In this document: one piece after another, positions 8,868 to 17,059 of the stretch
Layout: every line of letters starts with the position of its first letter
Numbering within the stretch: the first letter of the stretch is position 1
Assembly: GCF_007830155.1 (NCBI RefSeq)
Contig: NZ_VLKY01000002.1
Coordinates: 124,001 to 188,000, forward strand
DNA: 64,000 bases
DNA from: Pseudomonas duriflava
Lineage (GTDB): Bacteria > Pseudomonadota > Gammaproteobacteria > Pseudomonadales > Pseudomonadaceae
Reading direction: 5' to 3'
The notes under the pieces: generated by a model
The model's input: only the letters and a program-made list of their open reading frames with translations
Told to the model about the DNA's origin: nothing
Databases searched by the model: none
Program-made: the position numbers and the translations under genes

Positions 8868-9785
8868 ATGATTTCAGACCCAGGTACGCCTACGCTGGAC
8901 CAGTTGCGCGTCTTCCTTACCGTGGTTGATGTTGGCAGTTTTGCTGGCGCAGCGCGCAAACTGCATCGCGCCACCTCGGTGGTAAGTTATTCCATTGCCA
9001 ATCTGGAGATGCAGCTGGGCGTCACTTTGTTCGATCGCAAGACGACCCGCAAACCGCAACTGACCGATGCCGGGCGCACCGTACTGGCAGAAGTGCGAAC
9101 CATCTACAACGGTATCGACGGCCTGCGGGCAAAGGTGCGTGGCCTCCTGCACGGCCTGGAAGCGGAGGTGCATCTGGTACTCGACGTGATGCTGCCCAGC
9201 GAGCGGGTAGTCGATGCGCTCAAAGCCTTTCGGGAGGAGTTTCCTACCGTGTCGTTGCATCTTCATATCGAGGCGCTTGGCGCAGTAACGCAACGGGTGC
9301 TCGAGCGCGGCGCGACGTTAGGGGTAAGCGGCCCGTTGGCTACCAGCATTGACGGTATCGAACGTATTGGCGTAGGCAAGGTGGCGCTGATCCCGGTCGC
9401 CGCGCCCAGCCATCCTCTGGCACAACAAAGGCCGCATGCACCCGGTGCTGGCCGAGCGCATGTGCAGCTAGTACTTACCGATAGCTCCACGTTTACCGAG
9501 GGCCAGGAATTTGCTGTCGTCGGCACACGTACGTGGCGACTGGCGGACCTGGGTGCCAAGCACATGCTACTTCGTGAAGGCATCGGCTGGGGCAACATGC
9601 CGATCGACAGGGTGCACGACGACTTGGCCTGTGGACGGCTGGTCCACCTTGATCTGCCCGACTGTACTGGCGGTGACTACGCCTTCGATGTCATCTACCG
9701 AACCGATACGCCTCCCGGGCCTGCGGCCAATTGGTTGATTGAGCGCTTCAAGACGCAAGCGGCCGGACAAGTTTTACTGTTCTAA
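8868..9785 (+). CDS. LysR-family transcriptional regulator
   Basis: A 305-residue LysR protein: N-terminal winged HTH (LDQLRVFLTVVDVGSFAGAA, ATSVVSYSIANLEMQLG, VTLFDRKTTRKPQLTDAG), then a periplasmic-binding-like effector domain. The divergent pirin gene and the downstream wrbA make these its likely targets. Related regulators beside pirin, DoxX and WrbA genes respond to quinones and other electrophiles; that role is inferred here. Confidence 0.92.
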   Translation: MISDPGTPTLDQLRVFLTVVDVGSFAGAARKLHRATSVVSYSIANLEMQLGVTLFDRKTTRKPQLTDAGRTVLAEVRTIYNGIDGLRAKVRGLLHGLEAEVHLVLDVMLPSERVVDALKAFREEFPTVSLHLHIEALGAVTQRVLERGATLGVSGPLATSIDGIERIGVGKVALIPVAAPSHPLAQQRPHAPGAGRAHVQLVLTDSSTFTEGQEFAVVGTRTWRLADLGAKHMLLREGIGWGNMPIDRVHDDLACGRLVHLDLPDCTGGDYAFDVIYRTDTPPGPAANWLIERFKTQAAGQVLLF

Positions 9786-9789
9786 AAAG

Positions 9790-9826
9790 TCGAACCTGAA
9801 CGTCGATATTACCTGTCTTTTATCGA
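9790..9826. promoter_or_regulatory. repeat motifs in the wrbA promoter
   Basis: A TCGAAC...TGAAC element (9790-9801) is followed by the inverted repeat TCGATA (9803-9808) / TATCGA (9821-9826) with a 12-base spacer, all within 110 bases of the wrbA start. The same TCGAAC-TGAAC string, one base shorter, occurs in front of the DoxX gene at 13880-13890. Probably an operator shared by the two promoters. Confidence 0.4.
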
Positions 9827-9898
9827 TACTAATGCCGTGCGACAGTAGCTCTATCGCGGTAACACAAGCCGCTTGCCACTCACCAATGGAGACATCCC

Positions 9899-10498
9899 AT
9901 GGCTAAGGTTCTGGTTCTTTACTACTCGTCTTACGGTCATATCGAAACCATGGCCAATGCTATGGCTGAAGGCGCTCGCACAGCCGGTGCACAGGTAGAC
10001 ATCAAGCGCGTCCCGGAAACGGTGCCTGAAGAAATCGCCAGGGGCGCACACTTCAAGCTGAACCAAGCCGCGCCAGTGGCAACAGTTGCTGAATTAGAGC
10101 ATTACGATGCGATCATCGTCGGCACCGGCACCCGTTTCGGTCGTATCAGCAGCCAGATGGCGGCCTTCCTCGATCAGGCCGGCGGGCTTTGGGCACGCGG
10201 TGCACTCAATGGGAAGGTTGGTGGAGCCTTTACCGCCAGCGCTACCCAGCACGGCGGCCAGGAAACCACGCTATTCTCGATCATTACTAACCTGCTTCAC
10301 TTTGGCATGACCGTTGTTGGCCTGCCTTATAGCCATCAGGGCCAGATGGAGATTTCCGAGGTGGTTGGCGGTGCACCTTATGGCGCAACCACGATCACCG
10401 GCGGTGATGGCTCGCGTCAGCCCAGCGAAATCGAACTGGCCGGTGCCCGCCATCAGGGCGAGTTGATCGCCAAGACAGCTATCAAGCTGTTCGGCTGA
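9899..10498 (+). CDS. wrbA: NAD(P)H:quinone oxidoreductase WrbA
   Basis: A 199-residue flavodoxin-like protein with the FMN-phosphate loop [12 protein letters not shown], the type IV quinone reductase region [19 protein letters not shown], and [15 protein letters not shown] then [10 protein letters not shown]. WrbA performs two-electron reduction of quinones with NAD(P)H, avoiding semiquinone radicals, in the cytosol as a tetramer. The length is standard (~198). A TGGAGA site precedes the ATG. It is probably followed in the same transcript by the SnoaL-like gene, although a terminator-like hairpin separates them. Confidence 0.95.
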   Translation: MAKVLVLYYSSYGHIETMANAMAEGARTAGAQVDIKRVPETVPEEIARGAHFKLNQAAPVATVAELEHYDAIIVGTGTRFGRISSQMAAFLDQAGGLWARGALNGKVGGAFTASATQHGGQETTLFSIITNLLHFGMTVVGLPYSHQGQMEISEVVGGAPYGATTITGGDGSRQPSEIELAGARHQGELIAKTAIKLFG

Positions 10499-10504
10499 TG
10501 GTTG

Positions 10505-10540
10505 GGGCTTGCCCACAGGCAAGCCCTCTTCCTCTTTCTT
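10505..10540 (+). terminator. rho-independent terminator after wrbA
   Basis: A perfect 9-bp stem (10505-10513 with 10518-10526), a 4-base loop and a following T-rich run (10527-10540). It begins six bases after the wrbA stop. It may attenuate transcription into the next gene. Confidence 0.8.
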
Positions 10541-10559
10541 TATGAAGCGAGCACCGACC

Positions 10560-10979
10560 ATGACAACTGCCGAGCACCTGTTGCACCTGCATTTCGAAAC
10601 CTTTGTTGATGACCACGAACGGTGGAAGACACTGATTGCCGACAGCCTGATATGGGAGCTTCCGTTTGCCCCTACACTCGGCCATCCAGCACGGCTCGAA
10701 GGCCGCAGTCAGGTGTTAGAACATGTCGGCTGGTTTGTTGGCGCAGTGGAAAACTTCCGCTTCTATGACTTACGTATTCATCCGGGCGCAAACCCGCAGG
10801 AAGCCAGCGCTGAGGTCAAGGCCGAAGGCCTGATCAAGCCGACCGGACGCACCTACGAACAGGATTATGTGCTGTTCGTACGGGTCGAAAACGGCAAGTT
10901 TACATTCATTCGCGAATACTTCGACCCAGTCCGGGCAGCCGTTGCGCTGGATGTCCCCCTTCCTGCTCTGGCAGGCTGA
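10560..10979 (+). CDS. SnoaL/NTF2-like protein
   Basis: A 139-residue protein with the cone-shaped NTF2 fold pattern: a dimerising N-terminal helix, ...DSLIWELPFAP..., GRSQVLEHVGWF, and the terminal QDYVLFVRVENGKFTFIREY followed by FDPVR. This is typical of SnoaL-like or ketosteroid-isomerase-like proteins (PhzA/B-like in motif). The catalytic role is unknown. The ATG at 10560 is preferred; an ATG at 10542 lies nearer the terminator tail. Relatives often sit with AraC regulators and SDRs, as here. Confidence 0.8.
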   Translation: MTTAEHLLHLHFETFVDDHERWKTLIADSLIWELPFAPTLGHPARLEGRSQVLEHVGWFVGAVENFRFYDLRIHPGANPQEASAEVKAEGLIKPTGRTYEQDYVLFVRVENGKFTFIREYFDPVRAAVALDVPLPALAG

Positions 10980-11054
10980 CTCACCGAGCAGTCTTGCTCC
11001 ACGCCGCCGCTGCGCTACCCTATCGATGCCAGCCCTCACTTGAGGGCTTTATCG

Positions 11055-11999
11055 ATGGAGCATCCTGTGCGCCAAGCCTATTTTGATGAGCCGACGGTAA
11101 GTGACGCCCAGCGCATAACAGCCGAGTCGATGCTGCATTACTTGCCGGGCAAGCCGCAGGTAGTGCCGCCGCGCCTGCAGATGCAGGACGTAGTAGTGCA
11201 CCTGTTCAGCCATCACACAATCGCCGAGCCAATCCTCGTTCCCGCCGTAATAGAACCATTACTGGTGCTGGTCCTGTCAGGCACTGCTAGCGTCGAAGAA
11301 CGCTCTCTCGGTGATGAATGGGAAACCGCTATTGTTCAGGCGGGCGACTTCTTTCTTACCAACACCCAGGAGCCCTACGAGATGCGCTGGCAGACGCAAG
11401 GCTGCGACACCTTTCAGGTGATGCACCTGTACCTCGGCCTGCCATTGATAGATCAGGCCGCACGGGAGGTGCTTGGTCAACATGCGGCGTCAGTGACCTT
11501 TCTCGACATCTCCGGCGCACAGGATGACCGGGTAAACTTTATGCTGGATCAGCTGCGTGTCGAGCTGATCGAGGAGCGCCAGCCCAGCCCGCTGTTTGCG
11601 CGTAGCTTGGCCCAAGCGTTGGCTGTACATTTGGTGCGTACCTACCTGGACCCGCGCAGCAAAGCCCGACGCAGTAACGCGTTACAGGCGTACAAGCTAC
11701 GCCGCGTAATCGAGGCGATGAACCAGCGTCTGGCCGATGACTTCAGCCTTGCACATCTGGCTGAACATGCGGATCTCAGCGAATACCACTTCAGCCGAAT
11801 GTTCAAACGCGCCACGGGGTTATCGCCCTCGCAGTACTTCATCCGCCTGCGTATGAGTCGCGCCCGGGAGCTGCTGCTTGAGACAGACCGCAGCATTATC
11901 GACATTGGACTGGAGGTCGGCTATTCGAGTCCTAGTCATTTCTCCCAGGTGTTTCGCCGCGAGGTTGGCGTCACGCCCAGCGCCTATCGTCAGGCATGA
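11055..11999 (+). CDS. AraC-family transcriptional regulator
   Basis: A 314-residue regulator with an N-terminal ligand/dimer domain and a C-terminal AraC DNA-binding domain (LAEHADLSEYHFSRMFKRAT, GLSPSQYFIRLRMSRARELL, IGLEVGYSSPSHFSQVFRRE). The ATG at 11055 has GAGGG in front and is preferred over a TTG at 11040. It stands between wrbA-snoaL and the MDR-DoxX operon, so either could be its target. Confidence 0.9.
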   Translation: MEHPVRQAYFDEPTVSDAQRITAESMLHYLPGKPQVVPPRLQMQDVVVHLFSHHTIAEPILVPAVIEPLLVLVLSGTASVEERSLGDEWETAIVQAGDFFLTNTQEPYEMRWQTQGCDTFQVMHLYLGLPLIDQAAREVLGQHAASVTFLDISGAQDDRVNFMLDQLRVELIEERQPSPLFARSLAQALAVHLVRTYLDPRSKARRSNALQAYKLRRVIEAMNQRLADDFSLAHLAEHADLSEYHFSRMFKRATGLSPSQYFIRLRMSRARELLLETDRSIIDIGLEVGYSSPSHFSQVFRREVGVTPSAYRQA

Positions 12000-12333
12000 C
12001 CTCTATCGCCAGCCTTACAGGTTTGCGGCCTGAAGCGCTTACATAAACCGAGTATTTGGCCTCTTACACGGCAATGCCCGTTGTGGCCATGGAGTCTTCC
12101 TCGCAAATGAGCAGGCCGTATTTCCCAGCAGGTGCCTCCGCTATAGCGGAGGCTGCGCGCCTAGACATAGCACCTAAAAGCGCCAGCTGAACAGCATCAT
12201 CAGATGCCAGCACAAGCTTATGATATTAGTTTCGCCCTGCTAGCTCACGATGGGTAGCATGCATAAGCAGGAGTCTTGAGTTTCGACTTGCCGCCTGTTA
12301 TGAGCCTGCCAAAAGGTTGGGACACTACGGACG
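12000..12333. other. gene-poor stretch with a hairpin
   Basis: No convincing gene. An 8-bp perfect hairpin with a TATA loop lies at 12134-12153; it has no T run, so it may be a structural element or a weak terminator for the AraC gene. A minus-strand frame of about 46 codons (around 12070-12210) is open but has no ribosome site. Confidence 0.5.
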
Positions 12334-12357
12334 AAAAAAGCCGGGCGTGTGCCCGGC
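12334..12357 (-). terminator. rho-independent terminator of the DoxX-MDR operon
   Basis: Read on the minus strand, a 7-bp GC-rich stem (12340-12346 with 12351-12357), a 4-base loop, then six T (12334-12339). It lies just downstream of the MDR stop at 12381. Confidence 0.9.
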
Positions 12358-12380
12358 CTGATCCACTGTCTGCCATGCGC

Positions 12381-13304
12381 TTACAGGCTGGCGTCGAGCA
12401 CCAGCTTGCCGCGTGTATGCCGGCCCCAGCTCTTGCGCAGCGCGCCCTCAGCGTGGGACAAGGGCAGCACTTCCACCTCGATTACCAGCTCACCTTTTTC
12501 GAACAATGCGGCGATCGCCTTAAGCTGCGTACCATCGGAGCGGGTAGCGAAATGCTTACCCGTCGCGCCGACCGCTTCAGCATGCTTGGCGTCAGGTGGG
12601 CTTACCGGGGATACCAGTACACCCCCAGGCTTCAATACCGACCATGACCGCGTTTGGGTATCACTACCCACCAGATCCAGCACCACGTCGACCGGCTCTA
12701 CAACAGTTTCGAATAGCGTTTGGCTGTAATCGACTACGACCGAGGCGCCCAGCTCGCGAAGATAACTGTGGTTGCGCGTCGAAGCGGTGGCGATAACGGT
12801 AGCGCCAGCAATACGGGCTATCTGCACTGCCATGCTGCCCACCCCGCCAGCGGCGCCATGGATCAGCACCCGCTGCCCAGGCTTGATTTGCGCATGTTCA
12901 TGCAGCGCCTGCCAGGCAGTCAGGGCTGCGGCCGGTACACCACTGGCTTGTAACGCTGTCAGCCGACTCGGCCGATGAGCCAGACGGTCTGCGCTGGCCA
13001 CAACCTCAGTGGCGTAACCGCCAACGATGTTGATGAAACCAAATACCTCATCGCCCACTGCGAAACCGCTGACCTCTTCACCCACCGCCGCTACTCGACC
13101 GGCCACTTCGACACCCGGCGTGTAGGGCAGCTGGAGCGGAATGAAAGCTTTCATGGCACCGGAAAGCACCTTCCAGTCGATTGGATTCACCCCACTGCCC
13201 GCCACCTCAATTCGTACCTCGCCTTTGCCCGGCACGGGCGACGGCAGCTCTTTGAACATGAAACCCTCTGGCTGCCCATATTGCGCTACGCGAATCGCTT
13301 TCAT
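12381..13304 (-). CDS. zinc-independent MDR (quinone-oxidoreductase-like)
   Basis: A 307-residue medium-chain dehydrogenase/reductase. It has the N-terminal GroES-like domain (GSGVNPIDWKVLSG, PYTPGVEVAGRVAAVG) and the Rossmann motif HGAAGGVGSMAVQIAR. The cysteine and histidine ligands of zinc alcohol dehydrogenases are absent, placing it with NADPH:quinone reductases and enoyl reductases. It is second in a minus-strand operon, 52 bases after the DoxX gene, with GAGG before the ATG. Confidence 0.9.
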   Translation of the reverse strand: MKAIRVAQYGQPEGFMFKELPSPVPGKGEVRIEVAGSGVNPIDWKVLSGAMKAFIPLQLPYTPGVEVAGRVAAVGEEVSGFAVGDEVFGFINIVGGYATEVVASADRLAHRPSRLTALQASGVPAAALTAWQALHEHAQIKPGQRVLIHGAAGGVGSMAVQIARIAGATVIATASTRNHSYLRELGASVVVDYSQTLFETVVEPVDVVLDLVGSDTQTRSWSVLKPGGVLVSPVSPPDAKHAEAVGATGKHFATRSDGTQLKAIAALFEKGELVIEVEVLPLSHAEGALRKSWGRHTRGKLVLDASL

Positions 13305-13356
13305 GTGTCACCTCGAAAAGTAGGTTGAACGCTGCTTGAAAACACTGGCCCCAGGA

Positions 13357-13788
13357 TCAGCCGCGACGTGCGTCCAGGCTGAAACGGCCAGCACCAGAGG
13401 CGACGATCTGTAACAGGCCGCCAGCCATGGCAATGTTCTTGAAGAATTGGATGAACTGGTTCTGATCGCCCAGCTGGTTATGAAACGCCAACGCAGTGGC
13501 AATGCTGAACAGCGCAAGCCCTGCAGCTACCAGCCGAATGCGATAACCCAGAATCAGGGCAATGCTGCCTACTACCTCCACTAGGATCGCAATGGCTAGG
13601 GCAAGGGTCGGAAACGGCAGACCAACTGATTCGATATAACCAATCATGCTGGCAGGAGCATTGATCTTGGCGATTCCCGAGAGCAGGAATATAGCGCTCA
13701 ACAGCACGCGACCGGCAAGTGAGGCTGAGGCGGAGAACATGGCGGAGTTATTAGTGGTAATGCTGGAGAAAGCGATGGATTGCGTCAT
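13357..13788 (-). CDS. DoxX-family membrane protein
   Basis: A 143-residue protein with four predicted membrane helices and the DoxX pattern: RVLLSAIFLLSGIAKINAP, the mid-region EVVGSIALILGY, and FFKNIAMAGGLLQI. DoxX proteins are inner-membrane partners in thiol/sulfur or quinone redox systems; the exact role is not fixed. GAGGA precedes the ATG. It leads the operon with the MDR, and its upstream region carries ATCGAA-type repeats. Confidence 0.88.
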   Translation of the reverse strand: MTQSIAFSSITTNNSAMFSASASLAGRVLLSAIFLLSGIAKINAPASMIGYIESVGLPFPTLALAIAILVEVVGSIALILGYRIRLVAAGLALFSIATALAFHNQLGDQNQFIQFFKNIAMAGGLLQIVASGAGRFSLDARRG

Positions 13789-13858
13789 GACTGTTTCCTC
13801 TAGAAGGGCTCACCCTCATGGTAAGCCGCAGTGAGGAGAATTCTGCCTGCGGTTCTCT

Positions 13859-13906
13859 TATCGAAATAGCCGTCTAATATCGAACTGAACATTCTATTAA
13901 ATCGAA
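13859..13906. promoter_or_regulatory. three ATCGAA repeats upstream of the DoxX gene
   Basis: TATCGAA occurs at 13859-13865 and 13878-13884, and AATCGAA at 13900-13906, spaced 19 and 22 bases, i.e. about two helical turns. The second copy extends to TCGAACTGAAC, which is nearly identical to the element in the wrbA promoter. They lie in the AT-rich gap between the DoxX operon and the divergent SDR (14200), a likely operator array for the local LysR or AraC regulator. Confidence 0.45.
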
Positions 13907-14199
13907 CATATTCGGCACTTTATAGCGGCTTCGGTACAGCACCCTTTAAGTAGAAGTGATCAGCCTGCAAGCACCGCATAACTTCAAAAGTAAGCCCTAT
14001 ACACAAGCCGGCCTAGCTTCTAAACCTTAAAGACACGCGGTGAACCATGCAGAAATAGGCAAGCACCGTGCAGGTATCGGCATTCGCTCATCCGCCACAC
14101 TTCCCTAGCATCGTACCTATCAGCTTCCACTTGCCCGCACATGGCGTAAGTGGAAGAAACTGAGCCCGAACTGACGACCTCAAACAAGGAGATCCGGTT
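13907..14199. other. gene-free part of a divergent promoter region
   Basis: The gap between the DoxX gene and the SDR at 14200 is 411 bases. Apart from the repeats at 13859-13906 and an AAGGAG ribosome site just before 14200, I see no gene or clear structure. Confidence 0.5.
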
Positions 14200-14934
14200 A
14201 TGTCGAACATTCAAGGCAAGGTAGTACTGATTACAGGCGCGAGCAGCGGAATCGGCGAAGCGGCTGCCAAACTGATCGCCGCCAAGGGCGCCCATGTCGT
14301 TCTTGGCGCACGGCGAACCGATCGGCTTGAAAAGCTTGTAGCCGACATTCACGCGCAGGGCGGCTCAGCAAGCTTTCGCGCCCTGGATGTTACTGATTAC
14401 GCAGACATGCAGGCCTTCGCCGATTTCGCCAAGGCACAATTCGACAAGATTGACGTCATTATCAACAACGCCGGAGTTATGCCGCTGTCACCGCTCTCCT
14501 CCCTGAAGGTAGCGGAGTGGAACCAGATGCTGGACGTCAATGTTCGCGGCGTGCTGCATGGCATTGCCGCCGTGCTACCAACCATGGAAGCCCAAGGGTA
14601 TGGACAGGTAATCAATATTTCCTCAATCGGCGGACTCGCGGTATCGCCTACCGCGGCGGTGTACTGCGCCACCAAGTTTGCCGTGAGGGCCATTTCCGAC
14701 GGTCTGCGCCAGGAAACCGACAAAATCCGCGTAACGGTTGTCTGCCCAGGCGTGGTGGAATCCGAACTTGCCGACTCAATTTCCGACGCCGCCGCGCGCG
14801 AGGAAATGAAAGCATTTCGCCAGGTGGCATTGACTCCAGATGCCATCGCCCGGGCACTAGCCTATGCGATCGAACAGCCCGACGATGTGGACGTCAGCGA
14901 AATCGTCGTCCGCCCCACCGCGAGCCCGCACTAA
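14200..14934 (+). CDS. SDR oxidoreductase
   Basis: A 244-residue classical SDR: ITGASSGIGEAAAKLIAAKG, NNAGVMPLSPLSSLKVAEWN, NISSIGGLAVSPTAAVYCAT then K (catalytic Ser and YxxxK), ending IVVRPTASPH. This subfamily (YdfG-like, with the NPDS-type C terminus) is NADP-linked and acts on small hydroxy acids or aldehydes. AAGGAG precedes the ATG. It is divergent from the DoxX operon across a 411-base gap. Confidence 0.9.
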   Translation: MSNIQGKVVLITGASSGIGEAAAKLIAAKGAHVVLGARRTDRLEKLVADIHAQGGSASFRALDVTDYADMQAFADFAKAQFDKIDVIINNAGVMPLSPLSSLKVAEWNQMLDVNVRGVLHGIAAVLPTMEAQGYGQVINISSIGGLAVSPTAAVYCATKFAVRAISDGLRQETDKIRVTVVCPGVVESELADSISDAAAREEMKAFRQVALTPDAIARALAYAIEQPDDVDVSEIVVRPTASPH

Positions 14935-15027
14935 ACCTTGAGCGACAACATTTGCCTGAAATCCGATAGCGGCAACCAAATTGGTACACTCATACTTCCG
15001 TTATCCCCTGAGCAGACCAAACGTATA

Positions 15028-15068
15028 ACCGTCGCCCGGGCGATACGAGCGACGGTATCGATATACCG
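15028..15068. promoter_or_regulatory. overlapping inverted repeats upstream of the amidase gene
   Basis: Three dyads overlap: ACCGTCGC/GCGACGGT (15028-15035, 15049-15056), CGATAC/GTATCG (15041-15046, 15055-15060) and CGGTAT/ATACCG (15053-15058, 15063-15068). They lie about 90-125 bases before the amidase start, in the 219-base gap after the SDR. Such nested symmetry suggests an operator or mutually exclusive RNA stems. Confidence 0.4.
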
Positions 15069-15153
15069 GATGCCTCTACGCTATCGGTACAGGGGAACAA
15101 CATGAGTGTGTGCATTACCACTCCATTACCTATCCGCAAACAGTGGTGACAGC

Positions 15154-16863
15154 ATGATCGAAGTAACCGAGGTTTCCATTGCCGCGTTGCGTGCCGCGCT
15201 TGAGTCGGGGCAGACGACTGCGGTCGAGCTGGTGCAAGCCTATCTCGCCCGGATCGACGCCTACGATGCGCCCAACACACCCACCGCCCTTAATGCGGTC
15301 GTGGTTCGAAACCCCGATGCACTCAAGGAGGCCGAGGCCTCAGACGCCCGCCGTGCTCGGGGCGAAACCCTAGGCCCGCTGGATGGCATCCCCTATACCG
15401 CCAAGGACAGCTATTTGGTCAAAGGGCTGACGGCAGCTTCTGGTAGTCCCGCATTCAAGGACCTGGTTGCCTACCGCGACGCCTTTACCATCGAACGGCT
15501 TCGTGCAGCCGGCGCGATCTGCCTGGGCAAGACCAACATGCCTCCCATGGCAAACGGCGGTATGCAACGGGGCGTTTATGGCCGTGCGGAAAGCCCATAT
15601 AGCGCCAACTACCTTACCGCCCCCTTCGCCTCGGGCTCCTCGAACGGTGCCGGTACAGCCACTGCCGCCAGCTTTGCGGCCTTTGGCCTTGCGGAAGAAA
15701 CCTGGTCAAGCGGACGAGGCCCGGCCTCGAACAACGGTTTGTGCGCTTACACACCTTCGCGTGGTGTGATTTCGGTGCGGGGAAACTGGCCGCTGACGCC
15801 AACGATGGATGTTGTCGTGCCCTTTACTCGAACCATGGCGGACCTGCTTGAGGTGCTGGACGTGATCGTGGCGGAAGATCCCGAAACCCGGGGAGACCTG
15901 TGGCGGATGCAGCCTTGGGTGCCGATTCCCCCGGTGAATGCAGTACGTCCTGAGTCCTACAAGGCATTGGCTGCGGAGGCCTCCGCCCTGGCTGGCAAGC
16001 GCTTTGGCGTGCCGCGCATGTTCATCAATGCCGACCCCGAGGCAGGCACAAGCGAAAACCCCGGTATCGGCGGCCCGACGGGGCAGCGAATCAATACCCG
16101 CCCCACGGTGATCGCACTCTGGGAGCAGGCGCGCCAAGCCCTCGAAGCGGCGGGTGCCGAGGTAGTGGACGTTGACTTTCCGCTGGTCTCCAACTGCGAG
16201 GGCGACCGCCCCGGTGCGCCAACCGTGTTCAATCGGGGGCTGGTGTCGAAGGAATTCTTGCATGACGAGCTCTGGGAACTGACTGCCTGGGCGTTCGACG
16301 ACTTCCTGCAGGCTAACGGCGATCCTCATTTGAACCGGCTGGTCGATGTGGATGGCCCGCAGATCTTCCCGCACGATCCGGGAACCCTGCCCAATCGGGA
16401 AGGCGACCTTGCCGCCGGCATGGACGAGTACGTGAAGATGGCCGAACGCGGTATTACACCCTGGGACAAAATCGCCACGCTTCCAGACGGGCTGCGGGGG
16501 CTTGAGAAAACGCGAAAGATCGATCTTGAGGATTGGATGGCGCAGCGGGGCTTGGACGCCGTGATTTTCCCGACCGTTGCCGATGTTGCGCCGGCAGATG
16601 CGGACATCAATCCAGAGTCGGCGGATATCGCCTGGAGCAACGGCGTCTGGGTCGCCAACGGCAACCTTGCGATCCGCCACCTGGGCGTGCCTACAGTTAC
16701 CGTGCCGATGGGTCTCATGGCGGATATTGGCATGCCTGTAGGGCTGACCTTTGCCGGCAAGGCTTATGACGATACCTCTCTGCTTCGCTTTGCGTCGGCC
16801 TTCGAGTCAACAGGATCGAGACGAATGATCCCGCCACGTACTCCGCCCTTACAGGGCAACTGA
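15154..16863 (+). CDS. amidase signature family hydrolase
   Basis: A 569-residue amidase (AS superfamily). The Ser-cisSer-Lys catalytic parts are visible: Lys in GIPYTAKDS (about K84), the Gly/Ser loop ASGSSNGAGTAT (about residue 162) and the nucleophile segment EETWSSGRGPAS (about S186). It is longer than GatA-type enzymes (~485), with an insert between core halves. The physiological amide or nitrile-derived substrate is unknown. The ATG at 15154 has only a weak ribosome site; the frame opens earlier at 15106 but that extension lacks the family start. A terminator hairpin follows at 16977. Confidence 0.9.
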   Translation: MIEVTEVSIAALRAALESGQTTAVELVQAYLARIDAYDAPNTPTALNAVVVRNPDALKEAEASDARRARGETLGPLDGIPYTAKDSYLVKGLTAASGSPAFKDLVAYRDAFTIERLRAAGAICLGKTNMPPMANGGMQRGVYGRAESPYSANYLTAPFASGSSNGAGTATAASFAAFGLAEETWSSGRGPASNNGLCAYTPSRGVISVRGNWPLTPTMDVVVPFTRTMADLLEVLDVIVAEDPETRGDLWRMQPWVPIPPVNAVRPESYKALAAEASALAGKRFGVPRMFINADPEAGTSENPGIGGPTGQRINTRPTVIALWEQARQALEAAGAEVVDVDFPLVSNCEGDRPGAPTVFNRGLVSKEFLHDELWELTAWAFDDFLQANGDPHLNRLVDVDGPQIFPHDPGTLPNREGDLAAGMDEYVKMAERGITPWDKIATLPDGLRGLEKTRKIDLEDWMAQRGLDAVIFPTVADVAPADADINPESADIAWSNGVWVANGNLAIRHLGVPTVTVPMGLMADIGMPVGLTFAGKAYDDTSLLRFASAFESTGSRRMIPPRTPPLQGN

Positions 16864-16976
16864 CCAACGCTGGGGCGGGCATTCACTCGGGCGTCCGCTC
16901 CGGTGTCGTTGAGTAGAGACAGATACTTTGCGATTAGGGCTACAGACTAAAACAGAAGCCTTTTTACGCATTGAAG

Positions 16977-17003
16977 GGAGGCTAGTGAAAGCCTCCTTGT
17001 TTA
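16977..17003 (+). terminator. rho-independent terminator of the amidase gene
   Basis: A 7-bp GC-rich stem (16977-16983 with 16990-16996), a six-base loop, then a T-rich run from 16997. Confidence 0.75.
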
Positions 17004-17018
17004 GCAGTGAAACCTACC

Positions 17019-17048
17019 ACCTGTACCGGAGGCGCCTCCGGTACAGGT
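17019..17048. repeat. 30-bp perfect palindrome
   Basis: The 15 bases at 17019-17033 are the exact reverse complement of 17034-17048, with no central spacer. It lies between the convergent amidase (+) and tannase-like (-) genes, 12 bases from the latter's stop, and follows the amidase terminator. A bidirectional terminator is the simplest reading, though it has no T tract; a protein-binding site is also possible. Confidence 0.7.
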
Positions 17049-17059
17049 AGCCTCTGTTG

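Noticed and set aside
12070-12210. 46-codon minus-strand frame with coding-like composition
   Set aside because: No ribosome site and no homology that I recognise; it contains the 12134-12153 hairpin.
15706-16680. 324-codon minus-strand frame across the amidase
   Set aside because: Antisense shadow of the amidase gene, whose motifs are complete; no domain recognised.
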